Origin: an uncultured Mycoplasmataceae bacterium
Lineage (GTDB): Bacteria > Bacillota_I > Bacilli_A > Mycoplasmatales > Mycoplasmoidaceae
NCBI GenBank assembly: GCA_949290735.1
Contig: CASESV010000001.1
Location: 1-64,000 of the forward strand
Reading direction: 5' to 3'
DNA length: 64,000 bases
Positions 45,961 through 57,824 of the stretch are shown one piece after another. Below the pieces are notes generated by a model. That model was not told where the DNA came from, searched no databases, and saw nothing but the letters and a program-made list of their open reading frames with translations. Every line of letters starts with the position of its first letter. Position 1 is the stretch's first letter. Made by a program: the position numbers and the translations under genes.

Positions 45961-48369
45961 TTATTTAATTTTTATTAGAACATAATCATTTGTAGAAAGA
46001 TAATTAGTAACACCTACAACTTTCATTGTTAATCTTACTTTAGCATTATTTCATGATGAATCAACACTTGGGATATAAAGATTTTTTTGATTTTGATTAA
46101 CAATATTTTTTCAACTTGCGTCTCCGTCCTTTAATACTTGCCATTGATATATTACAACATCATCGCTTCTTAAATTACTAATATCTATAGAAGTGACATT
46201 TATTTCTAAGAATGAATTATCACTTACTGATAAGTTGTTAAATTCATATAGTATATGATCTAATGTAATTGGATTTCTTTCAATTATTATTTCACAATCA
46301 TTTGAATACTCAAATACATTACTTACTGAAACTTTAGCTCTAAAATAATAACCATTTAATTGATAAATATCTCCTCTAATGATTACTTTTTCTTGTGATT
46401 CTGATATAAAAATATTTTCAACAGTATTTAATAAGTTATTAATCGGCAAATATACTTGAGAATTTGAATTTTTCTTATATTCTCATTCGATTATTGGTGT
46501 TGATGAATTATTAGCAATATTAAAATCAGGTTTTAATAATTCTAGATCTTTTCCTTGGTTTAGATTTATAGTATCTGCAATGGTAGGATTTTTATCAAAA
46601 TATGCTAAATTTTCTTTAATATTCACATTTAATTCATTTGAATAAAATAATGTTTCATAACCATTAATTGGCTTAACTGATAATTCCAATCGATAAATTT
46701 TATCATTATCACCCATTGAAGCTCTAAAACTATAATTTAAAATATTATTATTTTGTAAATCAGACCATATATCATTAGTTTTATATCTATATTGTCATTT
46801 ATATGTTATAACATCTGTATCTAACAAATTGTTAATAGTAGGAATAGTTGCTTGTATGGTTACATTTTCATTAACATAATATACATCTTTGCTTGATTTT
46901 ATTAATATAGATTCTTTACCAAGATTTGGTTTATTTCTTTCAACAAAAACCCTATATTCTTGCGATTCAAACTCTTTTTGCATAGTTTCTTGATAATTTA
47001 CAGTAACTATCAATTTTAAAATCAATGTATTATTTGAAAGACTAACTTTCCCATAGTTAAGCTCTGGTTTATTTTGGCCAACTATAGGCATAAAATCACC
47101 AATATCATAATTATAGTAATATCATTGATATGTTGAAGATTCTTCAAATTTTTCGTTATTGAAAATTATTTCAGGACTAATTATTGGCAATTCCTGTCCA
47201 TCATATAAATTAATTGTATAATTTGAAAAAGTGTTATCAATAATAGAAACGTTAGGAATTAATGGAGATATTGATAAAATACACTCATTAGAATATGTAG
47301 TATTTGTATCATTTGTAGTTGACATTCTTAATCTCAAAACATATCCATTTCAACTATAAGGTACATTTAATTTATTTAATGTAGATGATGTCTCTCCATC
47401 TAAATTTTTTCATGTTGTATCACTTATTGAATTTTTATATTCTCATTGATAAGATATAGGATCATATTCTTTATTTGAATGCGCTATAACTTCTAAATTT
47501 AAATTATCATCCTCATTTATTTGCATATTAGTAGCTATATTTTGGTCAATTATTATTTCAGTTTCTTTTTCATTAACAGTAATAAATACTGAATTTGATT
47601 CTTTAATCAATGCTACAATTGAAGTGTTTTTCTTTGACACTTTTAATTTAAATAATTTGCTATTATCATTAATTGTTGAAACCTTACTGAATGTAGGGCC
47701 ATAAATACCTGTTGATTGATATGTACTCCCACCATCGCTACTTTCTAATCATTCATAATTTAGATCGCTAGAATCAATATTTGTATCTACTGAACTAGTG
47801 ATTTCAATATTACTACCCTCTTGTAAAACAATCGATTTTGCAGATATATTTACACTATTTATATATTCTTGACTTCTAGTTACAGTTATTGTACAAAAAT
47901 TGGAACTTCTTTGATCACCAGTAGTTTTTAATGTAACAAGTAATCTAACTACAACATCATTATATTTAGATATTTGAACATTTGATTGAGCAAATTCTCT
48001 ATTCATTTGATCTGGAATATTTTCTCATGAATTACTTGATGGATTAAATTTTTGTCAATTATAATTCATATTTGATGAGTCAACATTTGGATAACTTGCA
48101 AACATAGGACTAATAATTAATGTTTCACCCTCATTAATTGTTTTCGTAGATTCAATAGTAATTTCAGGTATATTTGACGAATTTGGTGATTGATTCCCAT
48201 AATTTGGATCTTGATCAGGTAAAGTGTTACCTTCTGTAGAATCATTTTTTTTAATTACTTGATTATTTGGTTTTATTACAAAATATCAAATACCAAAACC
48301 TGCTATTCCTGTAAAAAAAATAGATAACAATAAAAACGAAATAAATGATACAAACTTACTTTTTGCCAT
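45961..48369 (-). CDS. Surface protein with seven Ig-like repeats
   Basis: An 802-residue protein with an N-terminal membrane anchor (about residues 8-30, no lipobox) and an outer region of about seven repeats of ~100 residues. Each has an aromatic core motif: YNWQKF, YEWLES, YQWEYK, YQWYYY, YKWQYR, IEWEYK and YQWQVL, most with a downstream W or T-x-W. Many of these Trp are TGA codons. The fold is probably bacterial Ig-like or PKD-like. No C-terminal anchor. An adhesin or host-binding surface protein is likely; not recognised beyond that. Confidence 0.8.
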
Positions 48370-48405
48370 TGTTTACAATATAATTATATTTAAAAATATT
48401 TTAAA

Positions 48406-49134
48406 TTATTTTAAAATCTTTCCAACTTTTTCTTTATATTCAGATGGATTTTCAGAATGAGGGCTATGTAAAGCAAAATTAATTTTTTCAAAATTTACTT
48501 TTCTAATCTTTGAAAAAAAGTTAAATGATGAATTAACATTTACTAGCATATCTAATTCTCCAAATATAACATTCATAACATAATTACAGTAGTTGTAATT
48601 AATTTTTAAATTTGATAAAAAATCACTTGAACACACGCTATTAGCTAATTGTGAGTATCATAATTTTCTTTTTGAATCCATATCTACTAGCTCAATCCGA
48701 TCATTAATAAATTTAAAATATCTTGCTTGTAATTTTAATCTTTCGTGAATTGATTCCACTTCCTTTTTAGATAAACCGGGATTTATTGGATCTTCTAGTA
48801 ATAAAAAATCAACCTTTTTGCTATTAAGTTTAGCAGCTACCATAACCGCAATTGCCCCACCCATAGAATGACCTGATAATATAAAGCTATCTAAGTTTAA
48901 TGATTCAATGAATTGTATTGCATAATCAACTAAATATTCCATTGTTGGTTTGTCAGATTCTGATATTTCACAATTACCTTGACCAGGAAAATCCAGACCA
49001 TAATAATTTATTCCATGTTCTTGACAAATTTCTTGTAATAAAGGATATGCTTCTTTACAAGCTGTAAAACCATGAAAATGGATTAAATTTCTATTACCAT
49101 TATTTTTTTTAATAAATGAAAAATTAGAAATCAT
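48406..49134 (-). CDS. Alpha/beta hydrolase
   Basis: A 242-residue hydrolase of lipase/esterase type. Nucleophile elbow GHSMGG (about residues 95-100), oxyanion HG near LIHFHGF, Asp in FGELDMLV and His near the C-terminus in ALHSPHSENP, giving a plausible triad. Substrate unknown (lysophospholipase, esterase or proline iminopeptidase-like). GAGGT precedes the start; the promoter faces that of pyrB. Confidence 0.85.
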
Positions 49135-49234
49135 AGTGACCTCACACTAACAATTTAATATTTTAAATAATATTATCATTTTTTTTAAAAAAATATAGTA
49201 TTATTCTCATAGAATAAATTTGGAGTTAAATTTA

Positions 49235-50148
<914 letters not shown>

Positions 50149-50149
<1 letters not shown>

Positions 50150-50598
50150 TGGCACATCTTAAAATATCAGCAATTGAAAATGGAGTAGTTATAGATCACA
50201 TAAAAAATAATGCTACACAGAAATTATTTAGCCAGTTAGATATAAATGATAAAAAACAAATGATATCAGTAGCTTTTAATTTAAAAAGTAAAAAAATGGG
50301 ATATAAAGGAATTATTAAAATTGAAAATAAAATTATTTCAGAATGTGAATTTAATAAAATCTCACTAATGTCTCCTGGTTGTACAATAAATTATATTAAA
50401 GATGGAAAAATTATAGAAAAAATAATCTGTGAACTTCCAGATAGTGCAAAAAATATATTTCAATGTAAAACAAGTAAATGTATTTCAAATAATGAAAAAA
50501 ATATTTATAGTCTTTTTGAAATTAAAAAAAATAAAGCAAGATGTGTTTTTTGTGAAAGAGTTTATAATTTAGAGGAGTTAAATTTTAAAAATGACTAA
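50149..50598 (+). CDS. pyrI: Aspartate carbamoyltransferase, regulatory subunit
   Basis: Binds nucleotide effectors and zinc, giving allosteric control to PyrB. It is 149 residues. The C-terminal zinc site is complete: CKTSKC (C-x4-C) and CVFC (C-x2-C). The N-terminal allosteric domain begins LKISAIENGVVIDHI. Bacillus-type operons lack pyrI, while clostridia and enterobacteria have it. It overlaps pyrB by one base and pyrK by 8. Confidence 0.94.
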
Positions 50599-51361
50599 GA
50601 ATATACCAGTGAAGATAGTTGAAAACAAAAAACTTTCTAATAATCAATATTTACTAAAAATTGAATGAAAGTTTTTTTCAAATATTAAACCTGGTAATTT
50701 TTTTATGATCGGTATAAACGATTCTTCTAAAATTCTTAAACGACCTATTGCCATCTTTGATTATGATGAAAAACAAAAAACATTAAGTTTTGTTTATAAC
50801 ATTGTTGGTAAAGGCACAGATATCTTAAGTAAATATGTAAGTGGTGATGTTATTGATGTAATTGGTCCATTAGGAAATCATTTTGAAAAATATAAGAATA
50901 AAAAAATTCTAATTGTTGCTGGTGGAACAGGAATATTTCCAATGCATTTTTTTTCTAAGATAAATTCTCAAGATAATCAAATTAAATTGATATTAGGATT
51001 TAGAACAAAATCACTATTTAATACAAAAAAATACTATTCCCATTTAAATTCTGAATTAGTTATAACAACTGATGATGGAAGTTTAGGTATTAAAGCAAAT
51101 CCTATTAAAATTTTAAAAAATACAATTAATGAATTTAAGCCTGATGTAATCTTAACTTGTGGTCCTGAAATATTAATGGCTAAAACATATAAAATTGCTA
51201 AAGAGCTTAATATCGAAACATATGGTTCATTTGAAAATAGAATGGGTTGTGGGTTTGGTGCATGTATGGGTTGCTCAATAAAAACCAAAAAGGGAATGTT
51301 AAAAGTTTGTGATAATGGACCAATTTTTAATATGGACATTTTGGAGTTTAATCATGAGTAA
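50591..51361 (+). CDS. pyrK: Dihydroorotate dehydrogenase electron transfer subunit
   Basis: FAD and [2Fe-2S] subunit passing electrons from PyrD type 1B to NAD. It is 256 residues. FAD/NAD site LIVAGGTGIFP and the cluster ligands C-G-F-G-A-C-M-G-C plus a later KVCDNGPIF. The start lies inside pyrI (8-base overlap) and the end overlaps pyrD. Confidence 0.95.
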
Positions 51362-52274
51362 GTATTTAAAAACTAAATTTTTTAATATTGATTTTGATAA
51401 TCCATTGATTAGTCTTAGTGGATGTTATGGATATGGTAATGAATTTAAAGATTTTATAAAACCAAAATCATTAGGTGCAATTACCTTAAAAGGATTAACA
51501 TTAGAACCTAGAGATGGTAATCAAGGTGTTAGAATTGCTGAAACTCCATCAGGTATTCTAAATTGCATAGGTTTGGAAAATCCTGGAATTAATAAATTTG
51601 TTAATGAAATTTACCCACACTTAGATTTTAATGAAAACATCATTATCAATATTAATGGTAATACAATTGAAGAATATGAAGAGATGGCAAGAAAAATAAA
51701 TAATTTAAAAGAAATTAAAATGGTAGAACTTAATATTTCATGTCCTAATGTAAAATGTGGAGGCATGTCATTTGGTACAGATAAAAAAGTAGTCAAAGAA
51801 ATAACATCAAGAATTAAAAAAATATTAAAAAACAAGATTCTTATTGTTAAACTATCACCAAATGTTTCAGATATTAAAGAAATTGCATTAGCAGCACAAG
51901 AAGGTGGTGCTGATGCATTATGTTTAATTAATACATTACTTGGAATGGAAATAGATATAAAAAATAAAAAACCTTTATTAGGTAATACTTTCGGTGGTTT
52001 AAGTGGTCCTGCAGTTTTTCCAGTTGCATTAAGAATGGTCTATCAAGTTTATCAAGTTGTTAAAATACCAATTATTGCTTGTGGTGGTGTAAGTAATTAT
52101 GAGGATGTCATAAAAATGATCATGGCTGGAGCAAGTCTTGTTGGTCTTGGAACTATATTATTGACTAAACCAGCTATCATTGAAAAAATAGTAAATGATT
52201 TAATCTTGTATTGTAAAGAAAATAAAATTAATAATATCTTTGAACTTCAAGGAATTGCCCATAGAAAGGAATAA
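51354..52274 (+). CDS. pyrD: Dihydroorotate dehydrogenase, class 1B catalytic subunit
   Basis: FMN enzyme oxidising dihydroorotate to orotate. It is 306 residues. The catalytic Cys lies in NISCPNVKCGGMSFG, and IPIIACGGVSNYEDVIKM, with GASLVGLGT, binds the FMN phosphate. The presence of PyrK marks it as class 1B. Start ATG 51354 overlaps the pyrK stop. Confidence 0.96.
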   Translation: MSKYLKTKFFNIDFDNPLISLSGCYGYGNEFKDFIKPKSLGAITLKGLTLEPRDGNQGVRIAETPSGILNCIGLENPGINKFVNEIYPHLDFNENIIININGNTIEEYEEMARKINNLKEIKMVELNISCPNVKCGGMSFGTDKKVVKEITSRIKKILKNKILIVKLSPNVSDIKEIALAAQEGGADALCLINTLLGMEIDIKNKKPLLGNTFGGLSGPAVFPVALRMVYQVYQVVKIPIIACGGVSNYEDVIKMIMAGASLVGLGTILLTKPAIIEKIVNDLILYCKENKINNIFELQGIAHRKE

Positions 52275-52276
52275 AT

Positions 52277-52966
52277 ATGAAAAATAAAATAATAATTGCT
52301 CTTGATTTTTCAAAATTCAGCCAAGCAAAACAAATGATTGATATTTTAGGAAATGATATTTCAATATATAAAGTTGGTCTTGAAGCTTATTTAAATTACG
52401 GTCTAGATATTATTAATTATTTAAAATCTAAAAGAAAAAAAATATTTCTAGATTTAAAACTAAATGATATTTCTAACACAACAATAAAAGCATTAGAAAG
52501 CATTATAAAAAAAAATGTAATGATTACAACTATACATGCGAGTGTTGGCAATGAATGTATTAAAAAAATTCAATCATTAAACTTAAACAAAACTTTAGTT
52601 GCTTATGTAATTGCTTTAACAAGTTTTAGTCAAGATGATTTTAATAATGCATTCTTAAATGACATTAGTATTGATGAAGCTTTTAATATTAGAGTTAAAT
52701 CTCTTAACAAATTAAATATTAATGCTGTGATTTGTTCTGCACATGAGGCAAAAAGTATTAAAACAATCAATGACAAAATTATTACAATTTGTCCAGGGGT
52801 GAGATTGAATGCTGATGCTAATGACCAAAAAAGAATCATGACTCCAAGTCAAGCTATTAATAATGGTGCAGATTACATTGTAATAGGAAGAGAAGTTACC
52901 TTATCAAAAAATCCAAAATTAAGCTTACAATTGATACTGGAGGATTTAAATGAAAACTGTAATTAA
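52277..52966 (+). CDS. pyrF: Orotidine 5'-phosphate decarboxylase
   Basis: Last step to UMP. It is 229 residues. Catalytic motif DLKLNDISNT, ITICPGVRL and the phosphate-binding DYIVIGREV. Start is 2 bases after the pyrD stop; the end overlaps pyrC by 17 bases. Confidence 0.96.
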   Translation: MKNKIIIALDFSKFSQAKQMIDILGNDISIYKVGLEAYLNYGLDIINYLKSKRKKIFLDLKLNDISNTTIKALESIIKKNVMITTIHASVGNECIKKIQSLNLNKTLVAYVIALTSFSQDDFNNAFLNDISIDEAFNIRVKSLNKLNINAVICSAHEAKSIKTINDKIITICPGVRLNADANDQKRIMTPSQAINNGADYIVIGREVTLSKNPKLSLQLILEDLNENCN

Positions 52967-54122
52967 AAATGCTAAACTATCAACGGGTGATATTGTTGAT
53001 ATTTTAATCAAAGATGATATTATAGAAAATATTTGTTTACCTGGAAAAATAAATACTAAAACATTGAATATAATTGATGCAAAAAATAATTATGTTTTAG
53101 CAGGTATGATTGATATGCATACACATATGAGAGATTTAAATCAATCACATAAAGAAACATTTTATTCTGGATCAATTGCTTGCTATAAAAATGGTATAAC
53201 ATTATTTTGTGATATGCCAAACTCTAAACCGACTACTACTTCTATGAAAAATTTAAATTTAAAATTAATGCTGATGAAGCAATCATTAGTTGAAGCAAAA
53301 TGCTACATTGGTTTAAATAATAATTCGACATATAAAGAAGTTAAACAAATGCTTAAATATGCACTTGGAATTAAAATTTTTTTAAATGAAACAACTGGTA
53401 GTATGGATTTTGATTTAACTAAGCTAGATAAAAAAATATTTAATTTAGATACACTATATTTATTTCATGCAGAAAATGATGATATTTTAAAAATAAAAGA
53501 TTTATTTAGCAATAATAATACAAGAATTCATATATGTCATGTAAGCTCTAAAAAAGAATATGAGAATGTTTTATTATTAAAACAAATATTTAATAATTTA
53601 ACATATGAATTTGCTCCTCATCATTTAATCTTAAATGATTCAATTTTTAAGAATCAAAAACTAAATAAAGTTAAGCCATCATTAAAATCAAAAGATGATC
53701 AAGAATTTATTTTATCAAAATTTATTGAAGATGATAATGCTATATATGCAACAGATCATGCTCCTCATTTATTACGTGAAAAACTTGAAAGTACATGTTA
53801 TGGTTTTCCTGGAATAGATACTGCTTTATATATATTGTTAAAAATGTTTAATAAACAAATGATAAGTATGCAAAAAATTGAACAATGTTACAGTACTAAT
53901 CCAGCTAATGCATTAGGATTAATTAAATATGGAAAAATAAAAAAAGGATATAAGGCAAATTTAATAATTATTGATCCCACTTATAAATTTAATTTAAAAA
54001 ATGATAGAATTTATTCAAAGAGTAATTGATCACCATTTATCAATACAAATTTATATGGTCGAGTGATTAAAACAATTATAAATGGTAAAGTTATAGGAGA
54101 TGAATATGAACAAAAAAAATAA
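52950..54122 (+). CDS. pyrC: Dihydroorotase
   Basis: Cyclises carbamoyl aspartate. It is 390 residues. Zinc ligands MHTHMRD (H-x-H), Lys of GIKIFL, HAE, CHVSS and ATDHAPH (catalytic Asp) are present. Ribosome binding site GGAGG precedes ATG 52950. Its last bases overlap pyrE; the protein ends EYEQKK. Confidence 0.95.
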
Positions 54123-54708
54123 AATATTTGATCAGTTAGTCAACTATAAAATATATAATGTTGATCTTAATCAAAAAATCATATTTGCTTCTGGAATTGA
54201 ATCTAATGTTTATTGTGACAATAGAAAAATATTAAATTATCCATCTTTATATGTAAAGGTATATAAATCATTAATAAAGTTAATTAATCCAAAAGAAATA
54301 GATGTGGTAGTAGGAACAGCAACTGCTGGAATTGCATGATCAAGTTTTGTTGCAAACAAATTAAAAAAACCAAATGGCTATGTTAGAAGTTCAGCAAAAG
54401 ATCATGGAACAAAAAAACTTTTAGAAGGATGTGAGGTTAAAAATCAGAATGTTCTTTTAATTGAAGATTTAATAACAACTGGTGAATCAGTATTAAAAGC
54501 TGCTAATGTTTTAAAAGAACTTGGAGCAAAATCAATATCTATAATAAGCATTTTTAGTTATAATTTTAATCTAGCAGTTCAAAATTTTAAAAAACTGAAT
54601 CTTAATTATCAATCATTATTTTCTATACGTGATTTATTATCTTACTATGAAAAAAATGATTCTAATACATATAACACATTACTTAATTGATGAAATCAAT
54701 ATAAATAA
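54106..54708 (+). CDS. pyrE: Orotate phosphoribosyltransferase
   Basis: Adds PRPP to orotate giving OMP. It is 200 residues. The PRPP-binding loop VLLIEDLITTGES and a flexible catalytic loop rich in Lys/Ser (RSSAKDHGTKK) are seen. ATG 54106 is preferred (AGGAG 6-7 bases upstream) over ATG 54100. Last gene of the pyr operon; a convergent gene ends 4 bases downstream. Confidence 0.94.
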
Positions 54709-54711
54709 TTC

Positions 54712-55926
54712 TTATTTAGCAAATAATTTAAATGCGGTTGTACCTTTTTTCTTTAACACAAAATAAGTTATAATAACAGGTAATGTTAATAGCAAAATAG
54801 AAGTTATTAATAAAATAATTCATTTTCACTTAGCAGATTTTTTATACTGATGTTGTAATTCTAAAGATATAATTTCAGTTTTGTAAAATGCATCAATCGC
54901 AAACTTTCTATTTCTATTAAAGATATTTAATATAACTTGCAAAGGAAATAATACAAAACAAACAGAAGCTAATGATCAAACAGTAATAAATGGTGTAATA
55001 TCACCATTAACTGTTAAATTCCCAAAATCATTAATAGTATATTGAAATAAATTTATAAAATATGATATTAAATAAATCATTCCAATTCCTAAAATACATC
55101 ATAAATAAACAATTGCACAAAATCAATTTAAATTAAAATTTGCAATACATAACCTTTTGTATATTCTCTTGATTGACATTAATGGATTTTCTTTATCAAA
55201 TTCTCCATCACTTAATTTTATTTCTTTTCTGAAAAAATTATATCTAGAAGCATTTAAACTAAAATAAGCTAAACTAATAAATCCAAATATTGAACTTGGA
55301 ATAAATAAATATGGTGATTGATTTAATTTAAAATAAGCATATACTGTAGCAATTAAACAAGATAAACCAATACTAAATATTAACAATGAAAACAACATTG
55401 AAATAAATGAAAATTTTGATTCTATTCTAATAAAAGATGGTACTGAGTATTTTTTTCGAAATTTATCTTTTTTTGATTCCTTTTTAAGTTCTTGATTCTC
55501 TACATTAGTTGGTTTTTGTTCTAACTCTAATTCTTTCTTAGGTTTAAATTCTTCAATTTCTTTTGTTGTTGGTTGAAAGTGTTTAGTTGCACAACTATTT
55601 TCATCAAGAATTCTAATTGTTTCATTACCTATTGTTTTTGTTTTTTTTATATTACTTGTTTCTTTTTTTTCTTCTTTTTGATACTTACTTTCTTTTATTT
55701 CTGATGTTTGTTTAAATTTAATAGTCTTAGTTTTGTTACTAGTATTTTCTTCTTTTATATTAAAATCATCAAGTTTAACTGTTTTATCCTGATCATTATT
55801 CAATACTTTAGTTTTTCTTTCTGGATCCTGATATGAGAATAAAATTTTAGTTAATGATTCATTATTTACATTAACATTGATTGTTTCATTCTTATCATTT
55901 TCAATTCAATTAGTGATTTTGCTCAT
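54712..55926 (-). CDS. Membrane protein with long charged cytoplasmic N-terminus
   Basis: A 404-residue protein. The first ~165 residues are polar, low-complexity and rich in Lys, Glu and Thr (KETSNIKKTKT, KEIEEFKPKKELELEQK), probably cytoplasmic and disordered. About five hydrophobic segments follow from ~175, ending KKKGTTAFKLFAK. No family recognised; similar polar-N/multi-span proteins occur in mycoplasmas. The pyr operon converges on it. Confidence 0.7.
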
Positions 55927-56018
55927 ATCTACCTATATATAATTATTACAAAATAAAATTACTTTGCAAGTGCACTAAAAACGTTAAAATCTTTTTTTGG
56001 AAAACTTAATATTATCTA

Positions 56019-56024
56019 TATAAT
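56019..56024 (+). promoter_or_regulatory. -10 box of nicotinamidase-like gene
   Basis: TATAAT about 45 bases before ATG 56070, which also has TTTGGAG as a ribosome binding site; a conventional leader, unlike the leaderless genes. Confidence 0.45.
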
Positions 56025-56069
56025 ATTATTAGTGTTATTTATTATTTAAAAAAATTTTTTGGAGTAAAA

Positions 56070-56612
56070 ATGAAATTGAATAATTGTGCTGTATTAGTAA
56101 TTGATATGCTAAATGACTTTGTAACAGGTAAATTAAAATGTGAAAGAGCTAATAACATAATTCCTAATATTAATAAACTTGTTAAATATTCTAGAAAAAG
56201 TAATATACCAGTAATATATTGTAACGATGCACATATCAAAGGAATAGATAAAGAACTGAAGCTTTGAGGTGATCATGCAATAGTTGGTAGCTATGGAGCA
56301 CAAGTTATAGACGAATTAAAGCCAACTAAAAATGATTTTATTGTTAACAAAAGAAGATATAGTAGTTTTTTTCAAACAGATTTAGATATTTTATTAAAAG
56401 AATTATCAATTAAAACAGTAATTTTAACTGGTTTGCATGCTAATATGTGCATTCGACATACAGCAGCTGATGCTTTTCAATTAGGATATAATGTTGTTGT
56501 TTTAAAAGATGGTGTTGAATGTTTTAGTGAACATGAATATGTTGAAGCAATAGATTATCTTAAAAAAGTATATGGAGCTAAAATCATTAATGTTAATAAT
56601 ATAGTTAAGTAA
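56070..56612 (+). CDS. Isochorismatase-family cysteine hydrolase (nicotinamidase-like)
   Basis: A 180-residue hydrolase. Catalytic residues of the family: Asp in LVIDMLNDF (about residue 11), Lys in IVNKRRYSSF, and Cys in LTGLHANMCIRHTAADA. Closest in motif to nicotinamidase/pyrazinamidase, which turns nicotinamide into nicotinate for NAD synthesis, but the substrate is not fixed by sequence. TTTGGAG precedes ATG 56070. It converges on the reductase gene, 3 bases away. Confidence 0.88.
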
Positions 56613-56615
56613 TAA

Positions 56616-57824
56616 TTAATATGCTTCAATTTCCAAATCAGATACTGCAAAACTACAGCAAGAATGATAAATATTGTTCAATTTATCAGCTTCTCTTCTT
56701 TTATCGTATATTGATGGAACAAAAACTTGTCCTTTATTAACTTTAATTTTACATCAAGAACATAAACCTGTTAAACAATTAGATTTAATAGTTATCCCTG
56801 CTTTTTGAAGATTTACAATAATTGTTTCATTTGCATTAGCAGTAATTGTTCATTCTTTATCAAATTGCTTAATATTAATTTTGTATGTATGTTGATTATT
56901 TAAATTTCGATATTCAGAATAATCGCTTGGTAATCCAATATCATTATGAGCTTCTGATCTAATTAATTTTTGTTCTATATTTAAAGGTCTTATTTCATTC
57001 ATTACATATTTATACATTTGTTTTGATCCACAAAATCAAATTGCATTATTTTGTTTATAATACCTTTTAATTAAATCAAGATTAATAAATCCTAATTGAT
57101 AACTACTATTATTAGATTCAGATAAAACATAGACAACATTAACTTTATTATTTGATGTCTTAACTATTTCATCCAATTCATTCTTAAACAAAATATCATT
57201 TTCATTTTTACATCCATATAAAATTGTTAAATTTAAATCAAGAATATTTTCATTTATTGCTTTAGCAATACTTAAGAAAGGGGTTATACCACTGCCACCT
57301 GCAATTGCAATTATATCTTTTGGATCTCTTAAATCATCATAATAAAATTCACCTTGTGGACCTGATGCAACAATAACATCTTTTTCTTTTAAATTAGTGA
57401 AAATAAAATTTGAAACATACCCATTAGGTTTCAATTTAACTGTAATTCTATAAAAACCATTTAATGCATCACTACAAGAACTTGAAATTGAATAAGGTCT
57501 TGATATGTATGTATTGTTTATTTTTAGCTTTAAACTGATATATTGACCTGGTCTAAAATATGGTAAGGCTTGATTATTTGTGGATTTAAGAATATATGAT
57601 TTTGTATCAATAGATTCATTTATTATCTTATCAACAATTAATTCCATTTTAACTGGATGAAGTTGATTAGCTAATTCATTAACATGATATTGGGTTCTTA
57701 TTTCTTTATTTGAAGAATTTAAAACTTTCTTATATGATTTAGTTGGCAATTTCTTAGCAGCTAACATATCAAATTTTGCAGAAAATAATGAGCCTTTAAA
57801 TATGTATTTTTTATTTTTATCCAT
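56616..57824 (-). CDS. FAD/NAD oxidoreductase with C-terminal [2Fe-2S] ferredoxin domain
   Basis: A 402-residue electron carrier. An N-terminal ~60-residue extension of unknown fold precedes an FNR-like module: RPYSISSS (FAD), AGGSGITPFLS (NAD(P)) and YGCKNENDILF. The C-terminus is a plant-type ferredoxin with NCLTGLCSWC (C-x4-C-x2-C) and a fourth Cys in YHSCCSFA. It is translationally coupled (8-base overlap) to the CrtI-like flavoprotein upstream. It would take electrons from NAD(P)H; the acceptor is unknown and could be the partner or IspH. Confidence 0.85.
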
